Positions 8,525 to 16,661 of a stretch of DNA of 64,000 nt are shown piece after piece (positions within the stretch are counted from its first letter, which is position 1; each line of letters begins with the position of its first letter). The notes below the pieces were generated by a model that saw nothing but the letters and a program-made list of their open reading frames with translations, made no database searches and had not been told where the DNA came from. Both the position numbers and the translations under genes were made by a program. The DNA lies in assembly GCF_001613325.1 (NCBI RefSeq), contig NZ_BDCD01000008.1, positions 115,730 to 179,729 on the forward strand, read 5' to 3'. The stretch is from Nocardia yamanashiensis NBRC 100130. Lineage in GTDB: Bacteria; Actinomycetota; Actinomycetes; Mycobacteriales; Mycobacteriaceae.

Positions 8525-9538
8525 TCAGCTCCTTTTCAGAGTGCCGATACCCAGCGATCCGTTGTTCGATGACATACCAACACCATTGCTTTCCGAAGAT
8601 TCCCGCACCGCGGCGGCCGGAGCGGGCGCGTCGGGGAGGGCGTCGAAGAAGGCATTGGGCGGCGTGAAGAACAGCGTGCCGGTGACGGCGGTCGAGAAAT
8701 CGAGAATGCGGTCGTAGGCGGCGTCGGGACTGCCCAGGAACATGCGCTCGAGCATGCCCTCGGTGACCGCGGGGGTGGCCGCGTAGGCGATGTAGTAGGT
8801 GCCGAACACACCGTCGGCCACGCTGCCGAACGGCATATTGGCGCGCACGATGGTGCCGTTGTCGTCCTGATCGTTCACGGCCACATGGGAATTGAGCGGC
8901 TTGTCGGCGTCGTCCAGCTCGTAGTCGTCGAGTTTGGTGCGGCCGATGACGCGCTCCTGCTCGGCGGTGGAGAGCGCCTTCCAGGCGTCCAGGTCGTGCA
9001 GGTACTTCTGCACGATGACGTAACTGCCGCCGGTGAATTCGGGATCCTCGGGGCCGATCAGGCCCACGGCGGCGGCCAGCTGGCCTTCGGGGTTCTCGGT
9101 GCCGTCCACGAAACCGAGCAGGTCGCGCTGCTCGAAATAACGGAAGCCGACGGTCTCGTCGACGATGGTGGCTGCGCCGGAGAGCTTTTCGGCGATCTTC
9201 ATGGCCAGCTCGAAGGCGGCGTCCTGGGCTTCGGCCTTGATGTGGAACAGCAGGTCGCCGGGAGTGGCGGGGGCCTGGTGCTTTTCACCGGCATAACCCG
9301 GGAACTCGTGCAGCTGCGCGGGTTTCGGTCCGGCGAAGAGGCGATCCCAGGCCGCGGACCCGATGCTGGTGATACAGGCCAGTCCGGAACCGGGTAAGCG
9401 GAAGCCGACCGAGCGGCGCAGGCCGGGCAGGTCTGCCAGCAGATCGCGGACCGCCGCCTCACCGCCCTCGTCGATGGTGGCGACCAGGAACATCGCGGCG
9501 GGCGAAAGCGGGTCGAGAAGCGGCTGTGGCTCAACCAT
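8525..9538 (-). CDS. DyP-type peroxidase, encapsulin cargo
   Basis: This heme peroxidase has 337 residues. The family motif GFVDG is at residues 142-146 (distal Asp 145), the proximal heme His is about residue 218 (NSHVAV), and the distal Arg/Asn lie in IVRANMPFG. The last residues, NGSLGIGTLKRS, are an encapsulin targeting peptide close to the DGSLGIGSLK tail of rhodococcal DypB and mycobacterial DyP. It is joined to the catalytic domain by a flexible Ala/Pro/Ser linker of about 35 residues. Enzymes of this class use hydrogen peroxide to oxidise bulky phenolics. It is first in the operon; the start is ATG 9538. Confidence 0.97.
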   Translation of the reverse strand: MVEPQPLLDPLSPAAMFLVATIDEGGEAAVRDLLADLPGLRRSVGFRLPGSGLACITSIGSAAWDRLFAGPKPAQLHEFPGYAGEKHQAPATPGDLLFHIKAEAQDAAFELAMKIAEKLSGAATIVDETVGFRYFEQRDLLGFVDGTENPEGQLAAAVGLIGPEDPEFTGGSYVIVQKYLHDLDAWKALSTAEQERVIGRTKLDDYELDDADKPLNSHVAVNDQDDNGTIVRANMPFGSVADGVFGTYYIAYAATPAVTEGMLERMFLGSPDAAYDRILDFSTAVTGTLFFTPPNAFFDALPDAPAPAAAVRESSESNGVGMSSNNGSLGIGTLKRS

Positions 9539-9600
9539 GGGCTCCAGCCTAGAGGGCTGGGCCGACAGACCGGTTGCCCGGTTGCCTACGTGTTGCGATC

Positions 9601-9660
9601 CCCACTTCGCGGGGGAGGTTCGAGCCCTCCGGGGCTCGGGGGGCGAACCCCCCCGAAAAG
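9601..9660. terminator. GC-rich multi-hairpin element, probable terminator
   Basis: Three nested or overlapping stems are visible: CGAGCCC/GGGCTCG (9621-9627 / 9632-9638), CGGGGGG/CCCCCCG (9637-9643 / 9649-9655) and an outer GGTTCG/CGAACC (9617-9622 / 9644-9649). The element lies just past the stop of the minus-strand cupin gene and upstream of the DyP start, so it could end cupin transcription before the DyP-encapsulin promoter. Confidence 0.5.
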
Positions 9661-9666
9661 CCCCGC

Positions 9667-9993
9667 TTACTTGGCGACCGTCAGCAGAAACGCCACGTCG
9701 TCAATGGCTTTCACGCTGTGGCGGGCGTTCGGGATAACGATCAGGTCTCCGGCGGAGCCCTTCCATTCGTTCGCGCCGCTGATGAGGGTGAGAACACCGT
9801 TGAGGACGAGCAGGGTCGCCTCGCCCGGGTTCTCGTGCTCGGCCAGGCTCTGCCCCGCCGTCAGCGCGATCACGGTTTGCCGGAGGCTGTGGGTGTGGCC
9901 CCCGTAGATGGTGAGGGAGCTGCGTCCGCTCGATGCCGAAGCCGCCAGCTTGAGCTGCTGGCGAGCGACCGCGGTCAGCGATTTCTTGTCCAT
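9667..9993 (-). CDS. Small cupin-domain protein
   Basis: The 108-residue single-domain cupin has the first cupin motif degenerate (TVIALTAGQSLAEHENPGEATLLVLNG, with His and Glu but only part of the usual ligand set) and the second motif around GDLIVIPNARHSV. Such proteins are often sensors or small isomerases; no function can be assigned. The frame is open to 10191, but ATG 9993 has AAAGG 6 bases upstream and begins the conserved domain. It follows dfrA on the same strand after about 106 bp. Confidence 0.8.
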   Translation of the reverse strand: MDKKSLTAVARQQLKLAASASSGRSSLTIYGGHTHSLRQTVIALTAGQSLAEHENPGEATLLVLNGVLTLISGANEWKGSAGDLIVIPNARHSVKAIDDVAFLLTVAK

Positions 9994-10082
9994 GGACTGC
10001 CTTTCGCCGGAATATCGCTGAGTATGCCCGACGAGGTCCGAACCATTCGGCTGTTTGGCAGGTGTGTATGCAGGTTTTGGCG

Positions 10083-10101
10083 AACGCGGAACGTCCGCGT
10101 T
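10083..10101. terminator. Hairpin overlapping the dfrA stop codon
   Basis: AACGCGG / CCGCGTT (10083-10089 / 10095-10101) forms a 7-bp stem with a 5-base loop at the end of dfrA. There is no clear T-run, so this is a weak terminator candidate. Confidence 0.35.
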
Positions 10102-10594
10102 ATCGGTTCTCGCGCGTATAACGCCGGATGCGATAACGCAGACCCTTGCTGGATTCCCGCCACGGTTCCTCATCGGCGTGCCACTCCGCACCGATGCCCG
10201 GGGCGTGGCAATCGCCGTCGATCTCCGCGTCCACCTCGGTGATTCGCAGTTCGGTGGCGAAAGGCATTGCGGCCCGGTAGATCTCGCCGCCGCCCATCAC
10301 CCAGACGGTGTCGTCGCCGGCGAGTTCGAAGGCGTCCTCCAGCGATCCGGCCCGCTCCGCGCCCTCGGCCGACCAGTCGGCTTGCCGCGTCACGACGATA
10401 TTGCGGCGGCCTTCCAGTGGTCGGAACCGCGCGGGCAGCGAATCCCAGGTCCGCCGCCCCATCACCACCGGATGCCCCCACGTCACATCCTTGAAGTGCG
10501 CCATGTCCTCCGGCACTCGCCAGGGAATGGTGTTGTCGAGCCCGATCACCCCGTCCGGTGTCTGCGCCCAGATCAGGCCAACCCTACGGCTCAC
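10100..10594 (-). CDS. dfrA: Dihydrofolate reductase
   Basis: The 164-residue enzyme reduces dihydrofolate to tetrahydrofolate with NADPH and regenerates the cofactor oxidised by ThyA. The diagnostic segments are [20 protein letters not shown] at the N-terminus, the catalytic-region [20 protein letters not shown], the NADPH-binding RRNIVVTRQ and WVMGGGEIY. The GTG start at 10594 overlaps the thyA stop by 4 bp (GTGA), so the two are translationally coupled. This thyA-dfrA order is standard in mycobacteria and relatives. Confidence 0.97.
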   Translation of the reverse strand: MSRRVGLIWAQTPDGVIGLDNTIPWRVPEDMAHFKDVTWGHPVVMGRRTWDSLPARFRPLEGRRNIVVTRQADWSAEGAERAGSLEDAFELAGDDTVWVMGGGEIYRAAMPFATELRITEVDAEIDGDCHAPGIGAEWHADEEPWRESSKGLRYRIRRYTRENR

Positions 10595-11397
10595 ACCGCC
10601 ACCGGCGCCTTGATCGCCGGATGATGCTGGTAATCCACGATTTCCACATCCTCGTACGCGTAATCGAACAGCGTCGGCGCCGGCCGCAGGTTCAGCTTCG
10701 GGAACGGGTAGGGCTCCCGGCTCAACTGCTCGCGCACCTGCTCCACATGGTTGTCGTAGATGTGCACATCGCCGCCGGTCCAGATGAAATCGCCGGGCAG
10801 CAGCTCGGTCTGCTGCGCCACCATCTGGGTCAGCAGGGCATAGCTGGCGATATTGAACGGCACGCCCAGGAACAGGTCCGCGCTGCGCTGATACAGCTGG
10901 CAGGACAGCTTCCCGTCGGCCACGTAGAACTGGAAGAAGGCGTGGCACGGCGCCAGCGCCATCTTGTCCAGCTCGGCGACGTTCCACGCGGACACCAGGA
11001 TCCGGCGTGAATCCGGATCGGTGCGCAGCGTCTGCAGCACCTGCGAGATCTGATCGATGTGGGTGCCGTCCGGCGTCGGCCAGGACCGCCACTGCACGCC
11101 GTAGACCGGACCCAGTTCGCCGTCGCGGTCGGCCCATTCGTCCCAGATGCTGACCCCGTGCTCCTGCAGCCACTTCACGTTCGAATCGCCGCGCAGGAAC
11201 CACAGCAACTCGTACACGATCGACTTCAGATGCACCTTCTTCGTGGTCACCAGCGGAAACCCCTGGGAGAGGTCGTAGCGCAATTGGTGGCCGAAGATGC
11301 TGCGGGTGCCGGTGCCGGTCCGATCCGCCTTAGGGGTGCCGTGCTCCAGCACCAGTCGGAGCAGGTCCTCGTACTGGGTGTCTCGGGCGCTCTCCAC
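10591..11397 (-). CDS. thyA: Thymidylate synthase
   Basis: ThyA methylates dUMP to dTMP with methylene-tetrahydrofolate. The motifs are [35 protein letters not shown], the active-site Cys in [10 protein letters not shown], the [13 protein letters not shown] segment, and HIYDNHVEQ with [14 protein letters not shown] nucleotide contacts near the C-terminus. Two starts are possible: GTG 11397 (used here) or TTG 11406, which adds three residues; neither has a good ribosome-binding site. Only about 20 bp separate it from the divergent cobF start, so leaderless transcripts are plausible. It is coupled to dfrA downstream. Confidence 0.97.
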   Translation of the reverse strand: MESARDTQYEDLLRLVLEHGTPKADRTGTGTRSIFGHQLRYDLSQGFPLVTTKKVHLKSIVYELLWFLRGDSNVKWLQEHGVSIWDEWADRDGELGPVYGVQWRSWPTPDGTHIDQISQVLQTLRTDPDSRRILVSAWNVAELDKMALAPCHAFFQFYVADGKLSCQLYQRSADLFLGVPFNIASYALLTQMVAQQTELLPGDFIWTGGDVHIYDNHVEQVREQLSREPYPFPKLNLRPAPTLFDYAYEDVEIVDYQHHPAIKAPVAV

Positions 11398-11417
11398 GCC
11401 TGGCAAGCTTACGCACC

Positions 11418-12182
11418 GTGCGAAAGCTGTTTGTGATCGGAATCGGAGCGGGGGATCCGGACCAGGTGACGGTGCAGGCCATCAAGGCCATGCGCCAGGT
11501 GGATGTGTTCTTCGTCATCGGCAAGGGCGCCGAGAAGCAGGAGCTGGTGGACGTGCGGACGGCCATCCTGGCCGAGCATGTGCCGCAGCCCCACCGGCTG
11601 GTCGAGATCGCCGATCCGCCGCGCGACCGGACGGTGCCGGGCAGCGGGGCCGATGCCGCCTATCGCGGGGTGGTCGAGGACTGGCACGAGCGCCGGGCCG
11701 AGCTCCTGGAACAGGCCTTCGCCGAGACCGACGGGGTGGGCGGCATTCTCGTATGGGGTGATCCGTCGCTGTACGACAGCACGCTGCGGATCGTCGAACG
11801 GGTGCTGGAGCGCGAGCGCATCCATTTCGACTACCAGGTGATTCCGGGGATCACCAGCGTGCAGGCGCTGGCGGCGGCGCATCGGATGGTGTTGCACGAG
11901 ATCGGCGAACCGGTGCACATCACCACCGGGCGGCGGCTGCGCGAGGAAGGTCTGGCCGCGGGGCAGTCCAGTCTGGTCATGCTCGACGGCGACACCTCCT
12001 TCACCGAGGTTCCGGGGGACGACCTCTATATCTGGTGGGGCGCGTATCTGGGGATGCCGGACGAGGTGATCGTGGAGGGCCCGCTGCGGGTGGTGGAGCA
12101 GCGGATCGTGCGCCGCCGGGCCGCCCTGCGCGAGCGCAAGGGCTGGATCATGGATATCTACCTGCTGCGGCGCGCGAAATAG
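11418..12182 (+). CDS. cobF: Precorrin-6A synthase (deacetylating)
   Basis: This 254-residue SAM-dependent methyltransferase of the aerobic cobalamin pathway methylates C-1 of precorrin-5 with loss of acetyl. The start [20 protein letters not shown] carries the glycine-rich SAM loop and is almost invariant in CobF; the [17 protein letters not shown] and [15 protein letters not shown] motifs are those of the tetrapyrrole methylase fold. The GTG at 11418 leaves almost no leader. No other cob gene is in the window and no cobalamin riboswitch is upstream, so it stands alone here. Confidence 0.93.
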   Translation: MRKLFVIGIGAGDPDQVTVQAIKAMRQVDVFFVIGKGAEKQELVDVRTAILAEHVPQPHRLVEIADPPRDRTVPGSGADAAYRGVVEDWHERRAELLEQAFAETDGVGGILVWGDPSLYDSTLRIVERVLERERIHFDYQVIPGITSVQALAAAHRMVLHEIGEPVHITTGRRLREEGLAAGQSSLVMLDGDTSFTEVPGDDLYIWWGAYLGMPDEVIVEGPLRVVEQRIVRRRAALRERKGWIMDIYLLRRAK

Positions 12183-12198
12183 GTGACCGCCGCGGCCC

Positions 12199-12228
12199 TT
12201 GACTTGCTACTGGCGCACCGTCAATAGT
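12199..12228 (+). promoter_or_regulatory. Candidate promoter or operator upstream of acyl-CoA synthetase
   Basis: TTGACT (12199-12204) and AATAGT (12223-12228) are spaced 18 bp apart and resemble -35 and -10 boxes. The same stretch also contains TTGAC...GTCAA as an inverted repeat, so it could instead be an operator. It lies about 60 bp before ATG 12291. Confidence 0.35.
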
Positions 12229-12290
12229 CGGTCGATGGTGTTGTGCGGGTCACACCGTGGTGGCCCGCCGCGTGCAGCGGGAGGTACGGC

Positions 12291-13913
12291 ATGGCAACCC
12301 CGATCGAACGGGCCGGGCAACTACGCGACGAATACGGTGCGGCGGACGCGAACGCGGCCGAACTGCTGTGCGATCGGCATCCCGCCGGCGCCGTGGCCTT
12401 CAGTTTCGTGCAACCCGATCTGTCCAGCGTGGACGTGACCTTCGGGGAATTGCGGGAACGCTCCGAACGGGTGGCCGCCGGGCTGCTGGAACTCGGTATG
12501 CGCGAAGGGGATCGGGTCGCCACCCTGATGGGCAAATCGCAGGAGCTGGTGGTGGCGCTGCTGGCGATCTGGCGGATCGGGGCGGTGCACGTGCCGCTGT
12601 TCACCGCCTTCGCGCCCGGGGCGATCGCCATGCGGGTCAACGGGAACGGCACGACGCTGGTCATCACCGATGGGGCGCAGCGGGCGAAACTGGAACCGAG
12701 TCAGGATCTGCCGGCCGAGCGGGACTGGCGAATCGTCACCACGGGGGAGCCGGCCGGTGACGATATCGCCTTCGGGGAACTGCTCGAAAACACCGGTGCC
12801 GCACCGAAATCCGTGACCATCGGCGGGGACGGGGTGCTGGTCGAGCTGTTCACCTCGGGGACCACCGGCGCGCCCAAGGCGGTGCCGATGCGGCTGGCCG
12901 GGATGGCGGGCGTGGTCATGTATCTCGAATACGGGATCGATTACGCCGACGGGGACGTGTTCTGGAATATCGCTGACCCGGGCTGGGCGTACGGGCTCTA
13001 CATCGCGATTCTCGCGCCGATGGCGACCGGCCGGCGCAGCCTGTTGCTGTGTGCGCCTTTCGAACCCGCGCTGACGTGGCGGGTGCTGCAGCATTTCGGC
13101 GTCACCAATTTCGCGGCCGCGCCCACCGTGTACCGCGCGCTGCGCAACGCGCCCGTGCCGGACGGGCTTGTGTTGCGGCACCTGTCCTCGGCGGGCGAGC
13201 CGCTCACGCCGGATGTGATCACCTGGTCGAAACAGGCGCTGGGCGTGGAGATCCGGGACCACTACGGGCAGACCGAGACCGGGATGACGGTGGTCAACGC
13301 CTGGCATCCGGATCTGATCGATGAGATCAAGACGGGATCCATGGGGCATCCGATGCCGGGCTACACCGTCGAGATCCTGGGCTTGGAATCGGATGAGCCC
13401 GCGGCCGTCGGTACCGCGGGGCGGGTGGCCATCGCGACCGACAGTCCGCTGCTCACCTTCCGCGGGTACCGCAATGCGCCGGAGCGGTCCGCTGCTCGGT
13501 TTACCGCTGACGGGCGCTGGTATGTGACCGGTGACGTGGCGTCGCGGGATGCGAACGGGTACTTCACCTTCGCCTCGCGGGACGACGATGTCATTCTCAT
13601 GGCCGGTTACCGGATCGGCCCGTTCGAGGTGGAAAGCGTTCTCACCGGCCATGATTCGATCGCCGAGGCCGCGGTGATCGGGGTGCCGGACGAATTGCGC
13701 GGCGAGGTGCTGATCGCCATCGCCGTCACCGCGCCGGGCATCACCCCGGACGCCGACCTGACCGGCGAGCTCCAGCAACTCGTGAAGCAGAAGCTCGCCG
13801 CGCACGTCTACCCGCGCCGCATCCACTACCTCCCCGAACTGCCGAAGACACCCAGCGGGAAGGTGCAGCGCTTCCTGCTGCGCCGGCAGTTCGAGACCGG
13901 TGAACCGGTGTAG
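12291..13913 (+). CDS. AMP-dependent acyl-CoA synthetase (medium-chain/acetyl-type)
   Basis: This 540-residue adenylate-forming enzyme activates a carboxylic acid with ATP and transfers it to CoA. The phosphate loop is FTSGTTGAPKAVPM, the second motif is DHYGQTETGM, the A8 hinge region is RDDDVILMAGYRIGPFEVES, and the acetylatable catalytic Lys lies in PKTPSGKVQR. DVFWNIADPGWAYG is characteristic of the acetyl/medium-chain (MACS) subgroup, so short or medium-chain acids are likely. ATG 12291 has GGGAGG 6 bases upstream; upstream codons of the same frame are ignored. Confidence 0.9.
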   Translation: MATPIERAGQLRDEYGAADANAAELLCDRHPAGAVAFSFVQPDLSSVDVTFGELRERSERVAAGLLELGMREGDRVATLMGKSQELVVALLAIWRIGAVHVPLFTAFAPGAIAMRVNGNGTTLVITDGAQRAKLEPSQDLPAERDWRIVTTGEPAGDDIAFGELLENTGAAPKSVTIGGDGVLVELFTSGTTGAPKAVPMRLAGMAGVVMYLEYGIDYADGDVFWNIADPGWAYGLYIAILAPMATGRRSLLLCAPFEPALTWRVLQHFGVTNFAAAPTVYRALRNAPVPDGLVLRHLSSAGEPLTPDVITWSKQALGVEIRDHYGQTETGMTVVNAWHPDLIDEIKTGSMGHPMPGYTVEILGLESDEPAAVGTAGRVAIATDSPLLTFRGYRNAPERSAARFTADGRWYVTGDVASRDANGYFTFASRDDDVILMAGYRIGPFEVESVLTGHDSIAEAAVIGVPDELRGEVLIAIAVTAPGITPDADLTGELQQLVKQKLAAHVYPRRIHYLPELPKTPSGKVQRFLLRRQFETGEPV

Positions 13914-13916
13914 CGC

Positions 13917-14732
13917 TCAGGCGGTGGTGAACCGGTCGGCATTCGCGGCCGCCCATTGCGCGAACGTGGTGCCGGGCCGGCCCGTGATGTCCGGGACGCT
14001 GGTGATGGGCAGCGATTCCGGATCGGGGGTGTAACCGGTGAGGACATTGTCGACGTACCAGGTGGCGTTGTCGCCCATGGTCGGGGCGAGCGCGGCGATG
14101 GTGTCCTCGCGAGTGGATTGCCGGAAGCCGATATCGCGCCGCAGTGCCGCGCCGAGCTGCTCGACGAGCTCGGCGCGGCTGCGGATTTCGGGGCCCGCCA
14201 GCGGGTAGGCGCGGCCGGAGTGGCCGTCGGACAGCAGCGCCGTGGCGGCCACGGCGGCGATATCGTCCATGGCGATGGGGGCGGTGGCGGCGTCCGGCCA
14301 GGGTTCGCGCACCTCGCCGGTCTCCCGGATCTGCCGGGACCAGATCAGGGTGTTCTCCATGAAGTCGGCCGGCCACAGGTGCGTCCATTCCAGGCCGCTC
14401 TGTTCGACGGCCGTGCACACCGTGCCCCACCAGCTTTCGGGCTCGCCGGACAGATCGACGATGTGCCGGACCCCCGCGGCTTTCGCCAGGGCCAGCACTT
14501 CGCCGACGTTCTCCGGCGCGGGCGCCAGATACATTCGCTCCACGCCTTCGAAAGCGGCGGGCAGGGTTTCGAGTCGGCGCAGGTAGCCGCGGACGGCTTG
14601 CACTTCCGCAGGCAGTGCTGCCTTCGCGGGGTCGGTGGTGAGTGCCCGAATATCCTTGGCGCCCTGCGCAATCAGATGATCGACAACTTTCCGGCCGATA
14701 TTCGCGGTGGCTCCGGTAACCAGGATCGTCAT
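13917..14732 (-). CDS. NmrA-like NAD(P)-binding protein
   Basis: This is a Rossmann-fold atypical short-chain dehydrogenase of the NmrA/HSCARG group. TGATANIGRKVVDHL is the dinucleotide-binding loop and the catalytic Tyr-x3-Lys is absent, as usual in this group, which often act as redox sensors or quinone reductases. DLSGEPESWWGTVCTAVEQS and LAGPEIRSRAELVEQLG match NAD(P)H azoreductase-like relatives. ATG 14732 is preferred over 14768, which would put an operator-like palindrome inside the start. It is convergent with the acyl-CoA synthetase, with 3 bp between the genes. Confidence 0.85.
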   Translation of the reverse strand: MTILVTGATANIGRKVVDHLIAQGAKDIRALTTDPAKAALPAEVQAVRGYLRRLETLPAAFEGVERMYLAPAPENVGEVLALAKAAGVRHIVDLSGEPESWWGTVCTAVEQSGLEWTHLWPADFMENTLIWSRQIRETGEVREPWPDAATAPIAMDDIAAVAATALLSDGHSGRAYPLAGPEIRSRAELVEQLGAALRRDIGFRQSTREDTIAALAPTMGDNATWYVDNVLTGYTPDPESLPITSVPDITGRPGTTFAQWAAANADRFTTA

Positions 14733-14762
14733 CTGATCGAGGCTACCGAATCGCTCAATATT

Positions 14763-14776
14763 GCTCATTTGTGAGC
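14763..14776. promoter_or_regulatory. Inverted repeat upstream of NmrA-like gene
   Basis: GCTCA-TTTG-TGAGC forms perfect 5-bp arms, and a wider CGCTCA...TGAGCG pair also exists. It sits about 30 bp upstream of ATG 14732, where a repressor such as a MarR or HxlR type could act. No regulator gene is adjacent. Confidence 0.4.
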
Positions 14777-14878
14777 GATTTCGTTCTTAACGAGTCAGAA
14801 ACAAGCAATCGGAGCTACGCTCTTGCCACTCGGCGGCCTCTCGACCGCCGAGTACGGCCATCGACGAGTAGGCGCACC

Positions 14879-14998
14879 ATGCACGACCTTCCCGCTCCCG
14901 ATATCACCGGCACGCTGCTGGGCTACCTCCTGATGACACCGAACTCGCTGCTGCACAATCTCGGGCTGGTCATCGCCGACCTGCTCGGTCTCGGGTGA
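14879..14998 (+). CDS. Possible 39-residue small protein ahead of secreted hydrolase
   Basis: This short ORF encodes a polypeptide with a hydrophobic, Leu-rich C-terminal half (TGTLLGYLL and LGLVIADLLGLG). A purine-rich GTAGGCG lies just before the ATG. Its stop TGA overlaps the GTG start of the following secreted hydrolase (GTGA, 14995-14998), which suggests coupling. The family is not recognised. It could be a small membrane peptide or a leader ORF setting translation of the hydrolase; it could also be chance. Confidence 0.4.
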   Translation: MHDLPAPDITGTLLGYLLMTPNSLLHNLGLVIADLLGLG

Positions 14999-16590
14999 GC
15001 GAGATGGCCATGGCGACAAGACTTTCGAACGCATTGGCCGCCCTGCTGCTCGCGGTGGGCGGGGCGGCGCTGGGCGTCGGCGATGCCGCCGCCGTGCCGA
15101 TTCCGGGCGGTCAGGCCACCACCATGTTCATTCCGGGTGCGGACGGCGTCTCGCTCAATGCCGTCATCACCGCGCCCGCCGACCTGGCTGTGCACCGCAA
15201 CCCGCTGGTGCTGCAACCGTCGGGGTGGGGGATGCCCGCCATGGGCAGTCTCGGTTCGGCGTACCGGCTTTCGACCGGCGAAAGTTTCGTGTCCATCGAG
15301 TACACGGCGCGGGGCATGTATCTCTCCGGTGGGGAAGTGGATCTGCTGGGGGATCGGGACGCCGCCGACGCTTCCGCGGTAATCGACTGGGCCATCGCGA
15401 ATTTGAACGTAGACCCGGATCGCATCGCCATCGCCGGGGGTTCCTACGGGGCGGGGATGGCGATTCTGGCGGCGGCGCACGATCCCCGGATCAAGGCGCT
15501 GGTCGCCGATTCCCCGCCCGGCGATCCGGCGGAAGCGCTGGCGCCCAACGGAACTCCGAAAACCGGTGGTCCGATCGCGCTCGCGCTGGCCGGGGTGTCG
15601 ACCAACCGGTTCAGCGCGGAACTGGTGCGGCGCGGGCTGGATACCATCCTGCGCGGCAATGGTCAGGCGTTCGACACGCTGGCGTCGGCGCGGCTGCTCG
15701 CGCGGGCGGTGCCGCGGCTCAATGCCAATGGGACCGCGGTGTTCCTCGCGCACGACTGGCAGGACAGCCTGCTGCCGGTGGATCCGGCGTATTCGCTCTT
15801 CGACGAGCTGACCGGGCCCAAGAAGCTGTTCCTGCAACCCGGCGACCATTCCACCGGGGGTGGGGCGGGGCAGATCGTCGGTTTGCCGAATCCCATCTGG
15901 GACAGGGCGATTCGCTGGCTCGACCACTATGTGAACGGCGCGGAGAACGGTATCGACGCCGAACCGGTCGTCACCTTCGAGCCCGCGAGCACCGGCCCGT
16001 ACGTCACTTTCGATTCGGTCGCCCAGGCCCGGCAGGCGGCGCGCACCCTGGCGCTGTCGGCCCCCGCGACCGGGGTCATGGGCGTCGATCCCGGCGAAAC
16101 CTGGTCGCAGCCTTTGGTTTCCGGGCCGACCAGCGCGGTGGCGGCGGTGCCGTACCTGACCGGCACGCTCGCCCAGTTCGGTCTCTCCCCGGCCATCGCG
16201 CTGGACGGAGTGGATCGCAATCTGGCCGGGGTGTGGCGCGGCGCGCCGTTCGAGCAGGGTGCGGTGGTCTCCGGCCGCCCGCGCCTGAACCTCACGGTCG
16301 CGCCCGCCACCGCCGACCTCACCTTGATCGGCATCCTCTACGACGAAGGCCCGGACGGTATGGGCCGGGCCATCACCTACTGGCCGTTGACGCGGCACGG
16401 CCTCACCCCATCGGATCCCGTCGCTCTGAGCTGGGAACTCGAACCGACGTATTGGAATCTCGCCCCGGGCCATCGCCTGACCCTGACCGTCACTTCCCAG
16501 GACCCGGTGCCGTTCCAGAGCTCCACCCCGATGGGCAGCACCGTGGTTTTCGCCTCACCCGCCACGGTCGAACTGCCCGTGACCGGGTGA
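14995..16590 (+). CDS. Secreted CocE/NonD-type alpha/beta hydrolase
   Basis: A signal peptide (RLSNALAALLLAVGGAALGVG then DAAAVPIPG) is followed by an S15/CocE-like alpha/beta-hydrolase. The catalytic Ser lies in AIAGGSYGAG. The acid and His are probably in the HDWQDSLLP and GDHSTGG segments. A C-terminal beta-rich domain starting near FEPASTGPYVTF resembles the jelly-roll domain of X-Pro dipeptidyl-peptidase and CocE enzymes. The substrate is unknown; relatives cleave esters or N-terminal dipeptides. GTG 14995 overlaps the small ORF stop; ATG 15004 is an alternative start. Confidence 0.85.
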   Translation: MSEMAMATRLSNALAALLLAVGGAALGVGDAAAVPIPGGQATTMFIPGADGVSLNAVITAPADLAVHRNPLVLQPSGWGMPAMGSLGSAYRLSTGESFVSIEYTARGMYLSGGEVDLLGDRDAADASAVIDWAIANLNVDPDRIAIAGGSYGAGMAILAAAHDPRIKALVADSPPGDPAEALAPNGTPKTGGPIALALAGVSTNRFSAELVRRGLDTILRGNGQAFDTLASARLLARAVPRLNANGTAVFLAHDWQDSLLPVDPAYSLFDELTGPKKLFLQPGDHSTGGGAGQIVGLPNPIWDRAIRWLDHYVNGAENGIDAEPVVTFEPASTGPYVTFDSVAQARQAARTLALSAPATGVMGVDPGETWSQPLVSGPTSAVAAVPYLTGTLAQFGLSPAIALDGVDRNLAGVWRGAPFEQGAVVSGRPRLNLTVAPATADLTLIGILYDEGPDGMGRAITYWPLTRHGLTPSDPVALSWELEPTYWNLAPGHRLTLTVTSQDPVPFQSSTPMGSTVVFASPATVELPVTG

Positions 16591-16661
16591 CCCTGTTCAG
16601 GGTCAGCGACCCGCTGCGCGTAGACCGGAGGTTGTCGTTGTTTGTCGGTAGGCTGCTTCTT

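Noticed and set aside
9611..9640. tRNA-like T-arm sequence (GGTTCGAGCCC)
   Set aside because: No acceptor stem, anticodon arm or D-arm can be folded around it; it is part of a GC-rich hairpin element.
9994..10191. 66-residue N-terminal extension of the cupin protein
   Set aside because: Low-complexity basic sequence without a ribosome-binding site; a good one precedes ATG 9993 at the domain start.
11398..11417. Cobalamin riboswitch upstream of cobF
   Set aside because: The gap to the divergent thyA is only about 20 bp and no B12-box sequence is present.
15225..16661. Long open frame running into the Fpg/Nei gene from upstream
   Set aside because: The upstream part is a shadow of the secreted hydrolase; the glycosylase must start with Pro-Glu after the initiator, which fixes GTG 16662.
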